A stretch of DNA of 64,000 bases from Symbiodinium natans (GCA_905221605.1 CAJNDS010000113.1:310174-374173), one strand, 5' to 3'. Positions 39,611 through 48,935 are shown, numbered from the stretch's first letter. The notes: generated from the letters alone by a model not told the origin. Numbers and translations are program-made.

Positions 39611-39745
39611 AGGCTTCCCGAAGTGCCCGACATGCCTAAAGCCATAAACTTGCTGTCTCAGGGGACTTGGCGGCACAAAGCAGCCAACAATTCAGGGCAA
39701 TCAGACCGAGGAGAGAAAAACAAAAGCCTCTTCGTAAAAAAAGGT
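39611..39745 (+). CDS. Coding-like island, plus strand favoured
   Basis: After GTTCAG|G the plus strand reads LPEVPDMPKAINLLSQGTWR then HKAANNSGQSDRGEKNKSLF, up to AAAG|GTGTTG. If real it is one of the few plus-strand exons. The minus strand is partly open. Confidence 0.4.
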
Positions 39746-39785
39746 GTTGGGTGTAGGGCTTGGGGTTCAGGGTTTAGGATTTGGG

Positions 39786-39990
39786 GTTTAGGGGCCTAGG
39801 AATAAAGAGAGCGCCCTGTTTGGTTCTGACATTTCTTCTAAGGGAACCTCAACCCCCCAAAGAAGGGACTAAAGGCCTGTATTGTGGTTCCTGGAGTACT
39901 TGCCCATCATTATCGAGACCCAAGGGGCAACCTAGGAATAAACAGGGTGGCCTTTTTGGTTTGAAGGGCCGTATAAGGGAACCCAGACCC
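39786..39990. mobile_element. Two MITE family A copies side by side
   Basis: Copy 1 (39786-39905): CCTAGGAATAAAGAGAGCGC ... AAGAAGGGACTAAAGGCCT. Copy 2 (39912-39990): GAGACCCAAGGGGCAACCTA ... CCGTATAAGGGAACCC, truncated on the right. Confidence 0.65.
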
Positions 39991-40206
39991 GTACTCATAA
40001 GGTGCCAGAGAACTTCCTCTACGCCGAACTTTTCGGGTTTGGGGTTTTCGGCTGGTTAGAGCCTAGGCAGCTCAGGCTAGAGCTTCGCAAATTCACCGAA
40101 AGCCCTAAACCCGAAACCCGAAACCCTAAAACCAAAACCCTTAAACCTAAGCCCTAAACCCACCTTCCGCCAGCGTCCGTTGCTGTCCCAGTCCCGCCGG
40201 CTACCT

Positions 40207-40320
40207 CGGGTTTAGGGTTTGAGGGTTTGAGGTTTGAGGGTTTGAGGGTTTGAGGGTTTGAGGGCTTGAGGTTTTGAGGGCTTGAGGGCTTGAGGTTTTT
40301 GAGGGCTTGGCTTGTAAATG
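40207..40320. repeat. GAGGGTTT / GAGGGCTT repeat
   Basis: About 12 units of a variant unit (TTTGAGGG) in tandem. Confidence 0.9.
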
Positions 40321-40671
40321 GTCTGGGGTCAAGGTTGTGATGTGTAGTGCTCGACGGTATTGTTGTATATGCCCTTTTGTTGCAGGGTATATGAGGTGTA
40401 TATACCCACGAATATGTAACCCAGGCGCAGGAAGAGGTCTCATCACCGACCCAGTGGGTTTAGGGTTTAGGGTAAACAGACGCCGTTCTATCTAAGAAAT
40501 ATTCAGCATACCCCTTGGGCATACCCTTAAAAGAAATTCAGGGGAACGGCAAAATCCTTCCTTATATTCTCCGCTTTATAGGTTAAGGGTACGGGTTTGT
40601 GGTATGTTGAATCATTCTTAGATTCTACTCCAAGACGATCTTCAACACATCAAGAACCGCGAGAAGGCGCT

Positions 40672-40785
40672 CTCTGATCCCACAATTCTGCAGGATCTCC
40701 GTGGATCTCAAAGTCGCTATTGCCTGCTCGCATGACTCTACCTTTCCGGGGTGAAGCTGACACTGGCTTCAGTCTAGATTCCCCT
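40672..40785 (-). CDS. Coding exon, unidentified
   Basis: It reads ESRLKPVSASPRKGRVMRAG then NSDFEIHGDPAELWDQRA on the minus strand, directly beside a telomeric array. Basic then acidic; family unknown. Confidence 0.65.
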
Positions 40786-40852
40786 AAACCCTAAACCCTA
40801 AACACTAAACCCTAAACCCTAAACCCTAAAACCTAAACCCACATCCTCGTCC

Positions 40853-40990
40853 GTCAGTGTGCTCTGTATGTGGCTGTTGAGTTGGATCGGGGCAATGGCA
40901 CCCAGCACACAGAGTCTGCCCGCAGTCTTCACGTCGTAGCAATTTGTGTAGTTAAAACTGTCCGAAGTGGTCGCCCGGAGTCGAGGAGTG
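40853..40990 (-). CDS. Long coding exon, unidentified
   Basis: It reads EGTPRLRATTSDSFNYTNCY, then DVKTAGRLCVLGAIAPIQLN, then SHIQSTLTDEDVG on the minus strand, 45-46 codons. The upstream end abuts a family A element (40985-41081). Clear coding; family not recognised. Confidence 0.7.
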
Positions 40991-41081
40991 CCTTCTGGTG
41001 TAAAGGGACTTATAAGGGAACCTAACCCCCACCCCCCCCCCCCCCCCCCCGCCCTAAAAGGAATGAGGGCCTACTCTGGGT
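40985..41081. mobile_element. MITE family A with long C run
   Basis: GTGTAAAGGGACTTATAAGG ... C19 ... GGCCTACTCTGGGT. The left end is missing where it meets the exon. Confidence 0.65.
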
Positions 41082-41116
41082 AAACACTCACCAATGACAT
41101 CAACAGAAATCCTACC

Positions 41117-41200
41117 TCATGCAGACTACTCCGAGGTGGCATGGGGCTTTTTTCGCGGCCACGACTTTGCTTTCTTGAGGGTTTTCACTGCAAGGCAAGT
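41117..41200 (-). CDS. Coding exon with good splice sites
   Basis: It reads ENPQESKVVAAKKAPCHLGV then VCMR on the minus strand between CCTTGCAG|T and ATGAG|GTAGGA. A second frame is open but ends in TAG. Confidence 0.6.
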
Positions 41201-41374
41201 GCTCCTCTTTCTGTGGTGGTGGGCTTGGGGTGGGGGGGGGAGGGTTTTCGAGTGTTTTGTTGTTCTTTTTGTCTGTTATAATTAGGGGTTTAACGAAGAA
41301 TGGAATAGAATGAGAACATTTGCGCAGTTTGTGTAGGGGTGGGTACCTAATCTATGTACCTCTGTAGATGTATA

Positions 41375-41475
41375 TGGAGGCTTACGAAAATAGAGGAGCC
41401 CCAATATGCATCCCCAAATCGTAGGATCCCCTTATAAAAGGACCCGAACAAGGTACCCCTAATTTCCGAAACCCT
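41375..41475. mobile_element. Foldback family K
   Basis: GGCTTACGAAAATAGAGGAG ... CCCCTTATAAAAGGA ... AGGTACCCCTAATTTCCG. Imperfect inverted ends; sibling at 46172-46275. Confidence 0.6.
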
Positions 41476-41561
41476 AAACCCTAAACCCTAAACCCTAAAC
41501 CCTAAACCCTAAACCCTAAACCCTAAACCCTAAACGGAAACCCCCATATAACACAAGCTAG

Positions 41562-41741
41562 ACCCAAAGAGTACCCTCGGACTGAAGAGGGCCTTTTTGG
41601 TTTACAGGGGCTTATGAGGGAACCTAATCCCCCCAAAAAAGGGAAAAAGGGCCTACTCCCTAAACCCTAAACCCTAAACCCTAAACCCTAAACCCTAAAC
41701 CCTAAACCCTAAACCCTAAACCGCTACTCTGGATCCTAGGA
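41562..41741. mobile_element. MITE family A interrupted by a telomeric tract with 6-bp duplication
   Basis: The element reads TAGACCCAAAGAGTACCCTC ... GGGCCTACTC, then about nine CCCTAAA units, then CTACTCTGGATCCTAG. CTACTC is present on both sides (41653-41658 and 41724-41729). Intact copies (for example 48340-48446) read GGGCCTACTCTGGGTCCTAG. Confidence 0.85.
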
Positions 41742-42139
41742 AGGATAAAGAACATAAAACAGTTGGGGGGTTCCCAATCCTACCACAGATCTGCATGTAC
41801 CCATTACCAAGACCAAGAGCTGTTCTGGGTGAGGCCGTGCAGAGTGTCGGGTTTAGGGTTTAGGGTTTAGGGTTTAGGGTCTAGGGTCTAGGGTCTAGGG
41901 TTTAGGGTTTAGGGTTTAGGGTGTGTGACCGCTGCTGCACTGCGATCTCCGCTGGTCCTAAACCCTAAACCCTTAGGTTTGTCGGCCGTAGGCTTGCAAC
42001 CCAAAACTCCTAAACTCCGTATAACCCTCAGTCAATTAAGCCTTTAAGATGTGGGACGACAAGGGATCCTAAACCCTGGACCCTAGACCCTAAACCCTAG
42101 ACCCTAAACCCTAAACCCTAAATCCCAAGCCCTTAAAGC

Positions 42140-42195
42140 CATTTAAGGCCCCAGCTCCTGTCGTCCCGCCAGGTCTGGGCGCGGCTGAGGCGTAT
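42140..42195 (-). CDS. Short coding exon
   Basis: The minus strand reads SRAQTWRDDRSWGL after GCCTCAG; flanked by telomeric arrays. Confidence 0.45.
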
Positions 42196-42334
42196 CCCTA
42201 AACCCTAAACCCTAAACCCTAAACCCCAAACCCTAAACCCCAAACCCTAAACCCCAAACCCCAAACCCTGAAGCCTAAACGCTACTTCCTCGTATTGACG
42301 GGTGCAGGAAGCCTCGCTGCCCAAGGGGTTGAAC

Positions 42335-42412
42335 CCTAAACCCTAAACCCTAAACCCTAAACCCTAAACCCTAAACCCTAAACCCTAAACCCTAAACCCT
42401 AAACCCTAAACC
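42335..42412. repeat. CCCTAAA array
   Basis: Eleven units; followed by a G18 run at 42437-42455. Confidence 0.95.
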
Positions 42413-42708
42413 GGCTCGATAATCATTGCGGTGGTGGGGGGGGGGGGGGGGGGGGGCAAGGTTTAGGGATTAATGGGCTCAGGTGGTTTAGGGTTTAGGG
42501 GCTCAGGGTTCAGGACTTTCAGGGTTTAGGGTTTTGGGGTCTGGGGTTCAGAGCGACTAGGGTTTTGGGGATTAGGGTTCACCCGCCCTCGATGGGTTTA
42601 GGGTTTTAGGGTTTAGGGTTCGCCCTCCAAAGCCCGACCCTGGCAACCCTGGCTACTCTGAACTTGCAAAATCTCTTGATTCCGGAACAGGGTTAGAGTT
42701 TACCTAAA

Positions 42709-42798
42709 GGCTCCTATGTAGTACCTTTCTTGGGGTAGCATACTAAACTCCAGTATAACTAACCCAAAAAGGAACTACATTGGAGCCTTTGGGTAGGG
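42709..42798. mobile_element. Foldback family L
   Basis: ACCTAAAGGCTCCTATGTAG at the left pairs with CTACATTGGAGCCTTTGGGT at the right. Single copy in the window. Confidence 0.75.
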
Positions 42799-43042
42799 TT
42801 GAGGGTTCCTTAAGCCGTCGATACTAGGATCCTGAGAACAGGTTCGGGAATACTCCGCAAGCAGCAGAAAAAATGCCCGAGTGCTTCGCACGATGTGCAA
42901 AGCTAGAACACACCGGCAAATGCCTTAGAATCGGACAGTAGTGACTACCCCTAAACCCTAAACCCTAAACCCTAATTAAACCCTAAAATCCGTGTCAGGT
43001 CTCGGAGTCCGCTAGAGATCATGATCCGACAGTCGTAACCCA

Positions 43043-43100
43043 CTACTTTTTCACACTGACATCGCTATCCAGCATCTTCGCCAAGCTTCGCTTTGGAAAC
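43043..43100 (-). CDS. Possible C-terminal exon
   Basis: The minus strand reads KRSLAKMLDSDVSVKK then TAG. Short; other frame open. Confidence 0.4.
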
Positions 43101-43102
43101 CC

Positions 43103-43206
43103 TTTGTAAAAATGTGTTGGTAGCCCATGAATCACCCTTTTTGCGGTTGGCTACTTTATAAGGGAACCCATAACCAAAAAAAGAGTAAAGGGCACCACTG
43201 GGCTTT
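43103..43206. mobile_element. MITE family F, uninterrupted copy
   Basis: TTGGTAGCCCATGAATCACC ... GGTTGGCTACTTTATAAGGG ... GGGCACCACTGGGCT. Reference for interrupted copies at 53.4, 54.6, 56.6 and 61.4 kb. Confidence 0.75.
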
Positions 43207-43349
43207 GCTTCCGAGAGGCGTTCTTGTCGCGGTGGTTGTCGCGGTGGTTGTCGCGGTGGTTGTCACGGTGGTTGTCACGGTGGTTGTCTCGGCTACCGCG
43301 ATCCTCCCTGGCAGATTTCAAGAAGCTCAATGCCTCGAAGCCCCACGCC
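43207..43349 (-). CDS. Exon with tandem Arg-Asp-Asn-His repeats
   Basis: After TATAG|G the minus strand reads AWGFEALSFLKSAREDRGS, then five RDNH units (12-bp tandem DNA repeat), then RDKNASRKQ. The repeats are a disordered, charged segment. The exon abuts a family F element on its 3' side. Confidence 0.65.
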
Positions 43350-43385
43350 CTATACCAACAAAACGCCATCGATGGTTTGGTAGCC

Positions 43386-43455
43386 CTAAACCCTAAACCC
43401 TAAACCCTAAACCCTAAACCCTAAACCCTAAACCCTAAACCCTAAACCCTAAACC
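43386..43455. repeat. CCCTAAA array
   Basis: Ten units. Confidence 0.95.
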
Positions 43456-43483
43456 CCGGGGGGGGCAACAGGCCTCTGGGATG

Positions 43484-43678
43484 GCCCTCCACTTGGAGGT
43501 TCATGGTACTTAAAAGGGTTTAGGGTTTAGGGTTTAGGGTTTAGGGTTTAGGGTTTAGGGTTTAGGATAACTGTACTTATAACCCACTTATGAGCCCCTA
43601 AAGTGCCGCAATATGGTTATAAGTACAGTTCTAGGTACGGTTCTAATCGGTTAAGAAGTACCATGTGCCTCCAAGCAG
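43484..43678. mobile_element. MITE family D with a telomeric tract in its left arm
   Basis: CCACTTGGAGGTTCATGGTA then CTTAAAAGGGTTTAGGG repeats (43515-43565), then TAACTGTACTTATAACCC and the right arm ending GTACCATGTGCCTCCAAG. The copy at 14.7 kb has no insert at this point. Confidence 0.85.
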
Positions 43679-43689
43679 GAAGTCTGGGG

Positions 43690-43945
43690 CCAACTGGAAA
43701 TGCAAGACCTGCAAAGACATCTTCTCCAGAAGCGTCGTGCTCTTCTCGAAAATGCTCCTTGGGTGGGATTCAGCTGTAGTCTCTGTGCAGACCAGATTGA
43801 CTTCGAAAGCCTTTCTTCTATGCTGTTTCGCGGCAGCCTGACCAGAGTATTTTCAGTAGAGCTCGGGACCCATGTGTGTTCTTCGACATCAGACTTGGCA
43901 GCCTTCGGGCTCGCTGGGGTAAAACCTTCTGAACAATGGTCCTAG
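43690..43945. CDS. Long coding island, strand and frame unclear
   Basis: Three frames are open for long stretches: plus MQDLQRHLLQKRRALLENAP to a TAG; plus NWKCKTCKDIFSRSVVLF; minus KSDVEEHTWVPSSTENTLVR to PTQGAFSRRARRFWRRC. Codon statistics would decide between them. About 250 bp without repeats. Confidence 0.45.
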
Positions 43946-44167
43946 TCTGGGGGAGGGTTGAGTGCTTAACCCTAAACCCTAAACCCCAAACCCTAAACCC
44001 TCATCATCCTCCTCAACCCACCTGTAGGGAAAAATATAAGATATCCCAAGGTCAAACCCTAAAACCCTTAGAACCCTAAACCCCCAAAAACATCCCCAGG
44101 GCCTACTGAGGCTCACAATATGAAGTATGGAGATGCTCAATATGGATATGCCAGGGCTTAGGGACAG

Positions 44168-44262
44168 GGTTTAGGGTTTAGGGTTTAGGGTTTAGGGTTT
44201 AGGGTTTAGGGTTTAGGGTTTAGGGTTTAGGGTTTAGGGTTTAGGGTTTAGGGTTCAGGGCT
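44168..44262. repeat. TTTAGGG array
   Basis: Thirteen perfect units. Confidence 0.97.
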
Positions 44263-44299
44263 TAGGGTTGAGGGCTCAGCGTGAATCACCTTGGACGTC

Positions 44300-44395
44300 A
44301 TGTGCCTTCATGCCTGCTCGGATTTGACAATTTGACATGGAAGTGGAGGAAGGTCAGTCGCACTCGTCCCCCGAACAGCGCTAGCAATTTCGGGA
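44300..44395 (-). CDS. Coding-like island
   Basis: The minus strand reads LLALFGGRVRLTFLHFHVKL then SNPSRHEGT and a stop. Unidentified. Confidence 0.4.
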
Positions 44396-44504
44396 CATTG
44401 GGTTTAGGGTTTACAGGGTCTACCCTAAACCCTAAACCCTAAACCCTATAGGTGCTTAGTGCTTCGGGTTTAGGGAGCTTAGGGCTGAAACGTAAGATGA
44501 GATC

Positions 44505-44560
44505 GCCGTGACCCCGCGCCGCCGCCCGCACGCGCCCGAGCCCTCGAAATCGAAGCGGGT
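44505..44560 (-). CDS. Coding exon, unidentified
   Basis: The minus strand reads RFDFEGSGACGRRRGVTAIS; GC-rich island between telomeric tracts. Confidence 0.45.
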
Positions 44561-44968
44561 CCCTCTTAGGGTTTTAGGGTTTAGGGTTTGGGGTTTAGGG
44601 TTTAGGGTTTAGGGTGAGTCCTGTAAGACTTAAGCTGCGACTTGGCGGGATGAAACCCTCAACCGTCAACAAAGCCGGAAACCTATAACTAGACCTACTA
44701 AACAACACCCCCCCCCCCAAAAAAAAAAGAAAAAAACAACACACACACACACACATCTCCTTCCCAACATCCCCAAACCCCGCAGGCCCCAAGCAAAACT
44801 TAACCCTAAACTCGCAACCCAACAAAAGACATAAAAAAACGTTTTGCATACTCCCCAAACCCTAGACGGGCGGCCTCTCCAGCGCCCGATCCCCCAAGTC
44901 CGAAACGTAGGGTGTATATACCCTCAACCCTCAGCCCTAAACCCTGAGTGCCCAATTTACCTTGTAAC

Positions 44969-45055
44969 CTGAAAGCCCAAACGCGCAGGGCCCCGCCAGG
45001 AGTACGCCTTGGCCTGGGTCTGGTACGGGTTGCTGGGGTCAAAGCCCTCAACCCT
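44969..45055 (-). CDS. Coding exon, unidentified
   Basis: It reads GFDPSNPYQTQAKAYSWRGP then ARLGFQ on the minus strand up to CAG|GTTACA. Clear coding composition. Confidence 0.65.
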
Positions 45056-45324
45056 TTATCCTGCCTTTCTCATTCTACCCCTGAACCCTAAGCCCTAAAC
45101 CCTAAACCATAAACCCTCAGCCCTAAACCCTAAACCCTAAGCCCTGCCTAATATACAAACCGCAAATTCGAGGGGCTCAAGAGAGAAGGGGCTCATTACA
45201 CTGGGAGAGTCCAGAGAGCGTCGATTCCCGAAACCTTCACCCGAATATTCAGCCTTTCTTGGGGCGGAAGTTGCTTCGGGAGGGAGGGACCAACAGACTT
45301 ACTTCTCTAATGCCCAAGGAGCAA

Positions 45325-45410
45325 AAAAGGTTAAACTCCATCTTTCCTACCAATTAAGGAAACCCAAAAAAGTTGAAAGTTTCATCTAAATGGCTAAGTA
45401 GGCAGATAGT
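45325..45410. mobile_element. Foldback family J-like, degenerate
   Basis: AAGGTTAAACTCCATCTTTC ... AAGTTGAAAGTTTCATC; weak similarity to 55.55 kb (AAACTCCATAG). Tentative. Confidence 0.3.
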
Positions 45411-45414
45411 AAAA

Positions 45415-45524
45415 TGCCCTAAACCCTAAACCCTAAACCCTAAGCCCTAAACCCTAAACCCTAAACCCTAAACCCTGAACCCTGAACCCTAAACCCTAAA
45501 CCCTAAACCCTAAACCCTAAACCA
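45415..45524. repeat. CCCTAAA array
   Basis: About 15 units including CCCTGAA and CCCTAAG variants. Confidence 0.95.
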
Positions 45525-45526
45525 AC

Positions 45527-45562
45527 CGGCTTCTTGCAGACCGATCAGGAACTGATTCATGG
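45527..45562 (-). CDS. Coding exon
   Basis: The 36-nt exon reads MNQFLIGLQEA on the minus strand between GCGAAG|CC and GCCG|GTTGGT. The donor is followed directly by a CCCTAAA array. Confidence 0.55.
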
Positions 45563-45600
45563 CTTCGCGGGTAGGGTTTACGACGTAGGGCGCTCAGGAT

Positions 45601-45790
45601 GCCCCAGATCTTCCAAAACCCCTCGATTAAGGAATATACCTTAATTCATAATAAGGATTTAGGGTTTAGGGTTTAGGGTTTATAGGGTATAGGGTATAGG
45701 GTTTAGGGTTTAGGGTGTATAGGGGGGGGGGGGGGGGGGGATCCTTAGTACGGATTAGGGTATAATCCTTAATGAAGGGGTTTTGGAAGA
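45601..45790. mobile_element. Foldback family C with telomeric/poly-G loop
   Basis: The left arm AGATCTTCCAAAACCCCTCG to AATAAGGAT is complementary to the right arm ATCCTTAG to AGGGGTTTTGGAAGACCT. The loop between them is TTTAGGG repeats plus a run of about 18 G. Confidence 0.85.
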
Positions 45791-45899
45791 CCTGAGTGTG
45801 CGGGGCCCAAACTTCGTGTCCCGTTTTGGGGGCGTGCCTGGCATGTCCTAAGCCGAAGCCCCGCACTGCTCATAGCGGTCTAGCGTTTACAGCAGGGTT

Positions 45900-46035
45900 T
45901 AGGATTTGGGTTAAGGGTTTAGGGTTTAGGGTTTAGGGTTTAGGGTTTAGGGTTTAGGGTTTAGGGTTTAGGGTTTAGGGTTTAGGCTTTAGGGTTTAGG
46001 GTTTAGGGTTTAGGGTTTAGGGTTTAGGGTTTAGG
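45900..46035. repeat. TTTAGGG array
   Basis: About 18 units with one TTTAGGC. Confidence 0.95.
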
Positions 46036-46171
46036 GCCTAAAAAGGGTGAATAGGGTTTGTAGTTTATGGGTTTAGTTTACTTGGTTTGGAGTTGAGGAG
46101 CTTCCCGAGTTGGAGTTGGCATCGGCAAAGGTGCAATGAGCACGTCTCTATATACGCTCTTTCCTATCAGG

Positions 46172-46275
46172 GCTTACGCAAATTAGGGACCCCAAATGTT
46201 GAACCCCCAAAATAGCAGGATTCCCTTATAATGAGGCCCCCCCCGTAAGGTACCCTAATTCCGTGAACCCCCATA
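46172..46275. mobile_element. Foldback family K
   Basis: GCTTACGCAAATTAGGGACC ... TTCCCTTATAATGAGG ... GGTACCCTAATTCCGTGA. Confidence 0.6.
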
Positions 46276-46343
46276 GAGAAAAAGAAGCGCTGCTCAACTG
46301 GATTTTGAGTAAATAAGAGTCCGTACCCCAAGAACCCGAAACT

Positions 46344-46380
46344 TTACAGCTTCTCGATTGCCTGCGCCAGAGGTTGCTGC
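46344..46380 (-). CDS. Short coding exon
   Basis: It reads QQPLAQAIEKL on the minus strand, up to donor CT|GTAAAG; like an RRM alpha2 helix but too short to assign. Confidence 0.45.
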
Positions 46381-46859
46381 CCTAAACCCTAAACCCTAAA
46401 CCCTGAAACGCTGGGATTGTCCTTAATGGGACTTGAAGGGGCAAATCCACGGGTTTAGGGTTTAGAGTTTACACAATAAACCCTAAGGCCCCTGAACGCC
46501 TGAAACCCTCAAACCAACCCCACAATCTGGAATCTGGACTCATTTCCTCGACTGTTCTTTGAACCCCGTTGACGACTTTTGGTGGCCTCTTATACGCAGG
46601 GCCCTGGACCCTAAACCTCAGAAACACCTTCGCAAGGACTTAGGTCTTTTGGGTTTAGGTTCAGGGTCTGGGATTTTGGTTTTAGGCTGGTTGGGGGGTA
46701 TTGTCTCCTGCATGCGTGGAGGGGGGGGGGGGGGGGGGGGCATCTGAATTATGAGCCCTTCCAAGCTAGTGTAGAGACCCCAAAAAAGAAATCAGAACAT
46801 ACATAAGGTCCATGCCATGCAGATGTTCAAGAGAGACGCAGAAGCGTACGCAGACAGAG

Positions 46860-46962
46860 CGGGAAGGGAGAGAGAGAGAGAGAGAAAGAGAGAGGGAGTG
46901 ATTGGGAGAGAAGGGGAAGAGGGAGGGACGGAGGGAAAGAGCGAGAGAGAAGAGAGTTGGAA
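46860..46962. repeat. GA-rich purine tract
   Basis: GAGAGAGAGAGA and GGGA runs over 100 bp. Confidence 0.95.
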
Positions 46963-47089
46963 CCCTAAACCCTAAGCCATAGACCCTAAACTTTAGACCC
47001 CTAAAACCCCTGAACCCCTAAACCCTAAACCCCTGATCTTAAACCCTAAACCCCTAAACCCTAAACCTTTAAACCTTAAGATGCTAAGG

Positions 47090-47195
47090 TCTTGACTCTG
47101 GAATGCTGCCGATGAAGGCCTGTCAGGACTTGCAAGGCATGGCTTCCCAAAGCTTGAAGATCTAAGGCTTATTGACCGCGTGCTGCTGGGGAGTC
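47090..47195 (+). CDS. Coding-like island, possible leucine-rich repeat
   Basis: The plus strand reads NAADEGLSGLARHGFPKLED then LRLIDRVLLGS, resembling one leucine-rich repeat. Minus frames are less protein-like. If real it is opposite to most exons here. Confidence 0.35.
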
Positions 47196-47284
47196 ACCCT
47201 AAACCCTGACACAGCAAACCCTAAACCCTAAACCCTAAACCCTAAACCCTAAACCTTAGAAGCCCCTAAACCCTAAACCCTAAA

Positions 47285-47370
47285 AACCCTCCTCAGAGAG
47301 GGCTCCTGAAGATAGCGGGTCGCTTCGGGGGCCTCTCGGCTGCTGTATTTGGGGTCGCAAGAGCTTCGGG
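47285..47370. CDS. Coding-like island, strand unclear
   Basis: The minus strand reads ALATPNTAAERPPKRPAIFR then SPL and stop; the plus strand is also open. Confidence 0.35.
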
Positions 47371-47469
47371 GTTTGGGTTTAGGGTTTAGGGTTTAGAGTT
47401 CAGGGTTTAGGGTTTAGGGTTTATGTGTGTTGTGTGTGTGTACAAAACCCTGTTGGACCAAGGCGTTTT

Positions 47470-47740
47470 TGAATTCATTTAAGACGTACGCAGGGGGCCG
47501 CTCCACCCACTGTTAGGGGGCGGCCCACGAAGAGCCTAACAGTGTGGTGCTGGAAACGTACCTGCAAATTCGAGCGTGCTTGGGCTTGGCAGAGCAGCTG
47601 GCAGCTCATGAAACTGGGAGTGTGCTTGGGCTTAGCATAGCAGCTGGCAGCTCCACCATTGACGATATTTCTCCCTTCCCCTACATGTGTAGGGAGATCC
47701 CGAAGTGTGTTGTTGGTTTTCGCCTTTGGTGGTAGGTACT
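47470..47740. CDS. Coding-like island with internal duplication
   Basis: Both strands have long open frames. A segment of about 34 bp (GTGCTTGGGCTT ... AGCAGCTGGCAGCTC) is repeated at 47575 and 47619 with few changes. Family unknown. Confidence 0.35.
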
Positions 47741-47779
47741 TCAAGCTTGCTGGGTCACGCACACCCATACACACACACA

Positions 47780-47980
47780 TACTTGTTCTTTCTTGCTCTC
47801 TCTTTATATATTTATATTGATTTTTATATCTATATTTATATTCTTTACATAATATGTGTATATATATACATTGACATACATATATCCATATTTTGGATAT
47901 ATGTATGTAAAGAACACGTAAATAGGTACATATATGTATGTATATATATATATATATGTATTATTACCCCTTCGCGCATC
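47780..47980. repeat. TATA-rich microsatellite region
   Basis: Runs of TATATA, ACATATAT and CACACA; ORFs here are artefacts. Confidence 0.9.
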
Positions 47981-48264
47981 CCACATGTTGCCCTATAGTA
48001 TGAACTAGACAAACGCAAAGTCGGTGAAATCGCTTCCAACAGTTCAAGGCTCTGAATTACAAAATTCCAAATTCCCATATTCCCCAAAACCACACAATTC
48101 CTATACCAACTCTTCCAAAAATTCCCAAAGGATTGCTTTTCGGAATTTCAGGCCGAAAGCTTCTGGAGCTTTGGAACCGAACTTGTGGAACTTTGGTGGG
48201 GTCTTATGGTTTTTGCAACCCTAAACCCTAAACCCTAAGCCCTAAACCCTAAACCCTAAACCCT

Positions 48265-48338
48265 GCGTGAGGCTTGTGCAACTTGAAAGCAATTGTGTCC
48301 TTGTGCTTGTGGGCATCTAATGCTGTTGCCCGGCGCAA
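48265..48338 (-). CDS. Coding exon, unidentified
   Basis: It reads LSLRRATALDAHKHKDTIAF then KLHKPHA on the minus strand. Its 5' side meets a family A element. Confidence 0.6.
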
Positions 48339-48339
48339 G

Positions 48340-48446
48340 GACAACTTATGAATAAACAGGGCGCCCTTGTTGGTATAAAGGGGTTCATAAGGGAACCCAA
48401 AACCTTAAAAAAAGGGAATAAGGGCCTACTCTGGGTCCTAGAAATG
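48340..48446. mobile_element. MITE family A, intact right end
   Basis: ACTTATGAATAAACAGGGCG ... GGGAATAAGGGCCTACTCTG then GGTCCTAG. Used here as the empty-site reference. Confidence 0.75.
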
Positions 48447-48499
48447 CGTTTTTAAGGACCTTGGGACTGGCGAGCTTCTGGCTTTGGACTGATGAGCCT

Positions 48500-48645
48500 T
48501 CAAACCGCTTCCTTTATGAGTTTAGAGCCTCTGTTTTCTCTACGCTTGTGGCAGTAAACCCTTATGCTGTATGGACATGTCGCTGTTCTCCAAGAATAGT
48601 CTAGCTCAGTCTGTGAAACAATCTCCAGGCACCCTGACATGTCCC
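48500..48645 (-). CDS. Possible C-terminal exon
   Basis: After CTTCAG|GG the minus strand reads DMSGCLEIVSQTELDYSWRT, ATCPYSIRVYCHKRRENRGS, KLIKEAV, then TGA at 48500-48502. A second frame continues from the exon at 48816-48935 across the empty MITE site, so the frame is not settled. Confidence 0.5.
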
Positions 48646-48705
48646 CTGAAGTCAAAAAGCACGAAAAACACACATGCGGCTGGCCGCTGCCGGTATCGGT
48701 ATATG

Positions 48706-48806
48706 TTGGGATGTTCCCCCTTATACTAACAGCCCTTAATAGGGATTGCCGTACACCCTATTCTAATCCCTATTAAGGACTGAGAGTATAAGGGTGAACA
48801 TCCCAA
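48706..48806. mobile_element. MITE family B, complete, with 8-bp target duplication
   Basis: TTGGGATGTTCCCCCTTATA ... TATAAGGGTGAACATCCCAA, 101 bp of foldback. GGTATATG flanks it at 48698-48705 and 48807-48814. The cleanest MITE with target duplication in the window. Confidence 0.92.
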
Positions 48807-48815
48807 GGTATATGT

Positions 48816-48935
48816 GTGGATGCGAATATACATATTCAGATGCTGCAGCTTCTATGTGTAGGGCGCATCGAACTGAAAGCCCCTGTGGACAGTCACACAA
48901 CCCTTTGGAGAAACGCAGCTCAAAAGGTCGAAACT
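48816..48935 (-). CDS. Coding exon interrupted on its 3' side by MITE B
   Basis: It reads FRPFELRFSKGLCDCPQGLS, VRCALHIEAAASEYVYSHPH on the minus strand. Removing the MITE and one GGTATATG continues the frame as IYRYRQRPAACVFFVLFDFR. The exon may be split by the element or end just before it. Confidence 0.55.

Noticed and set aside
47705-48093. Membrane-like ORFs on both strands
   Set aside because: TATA and CACA microsatellites produce the hydrophobic strings; no domain or splice context.
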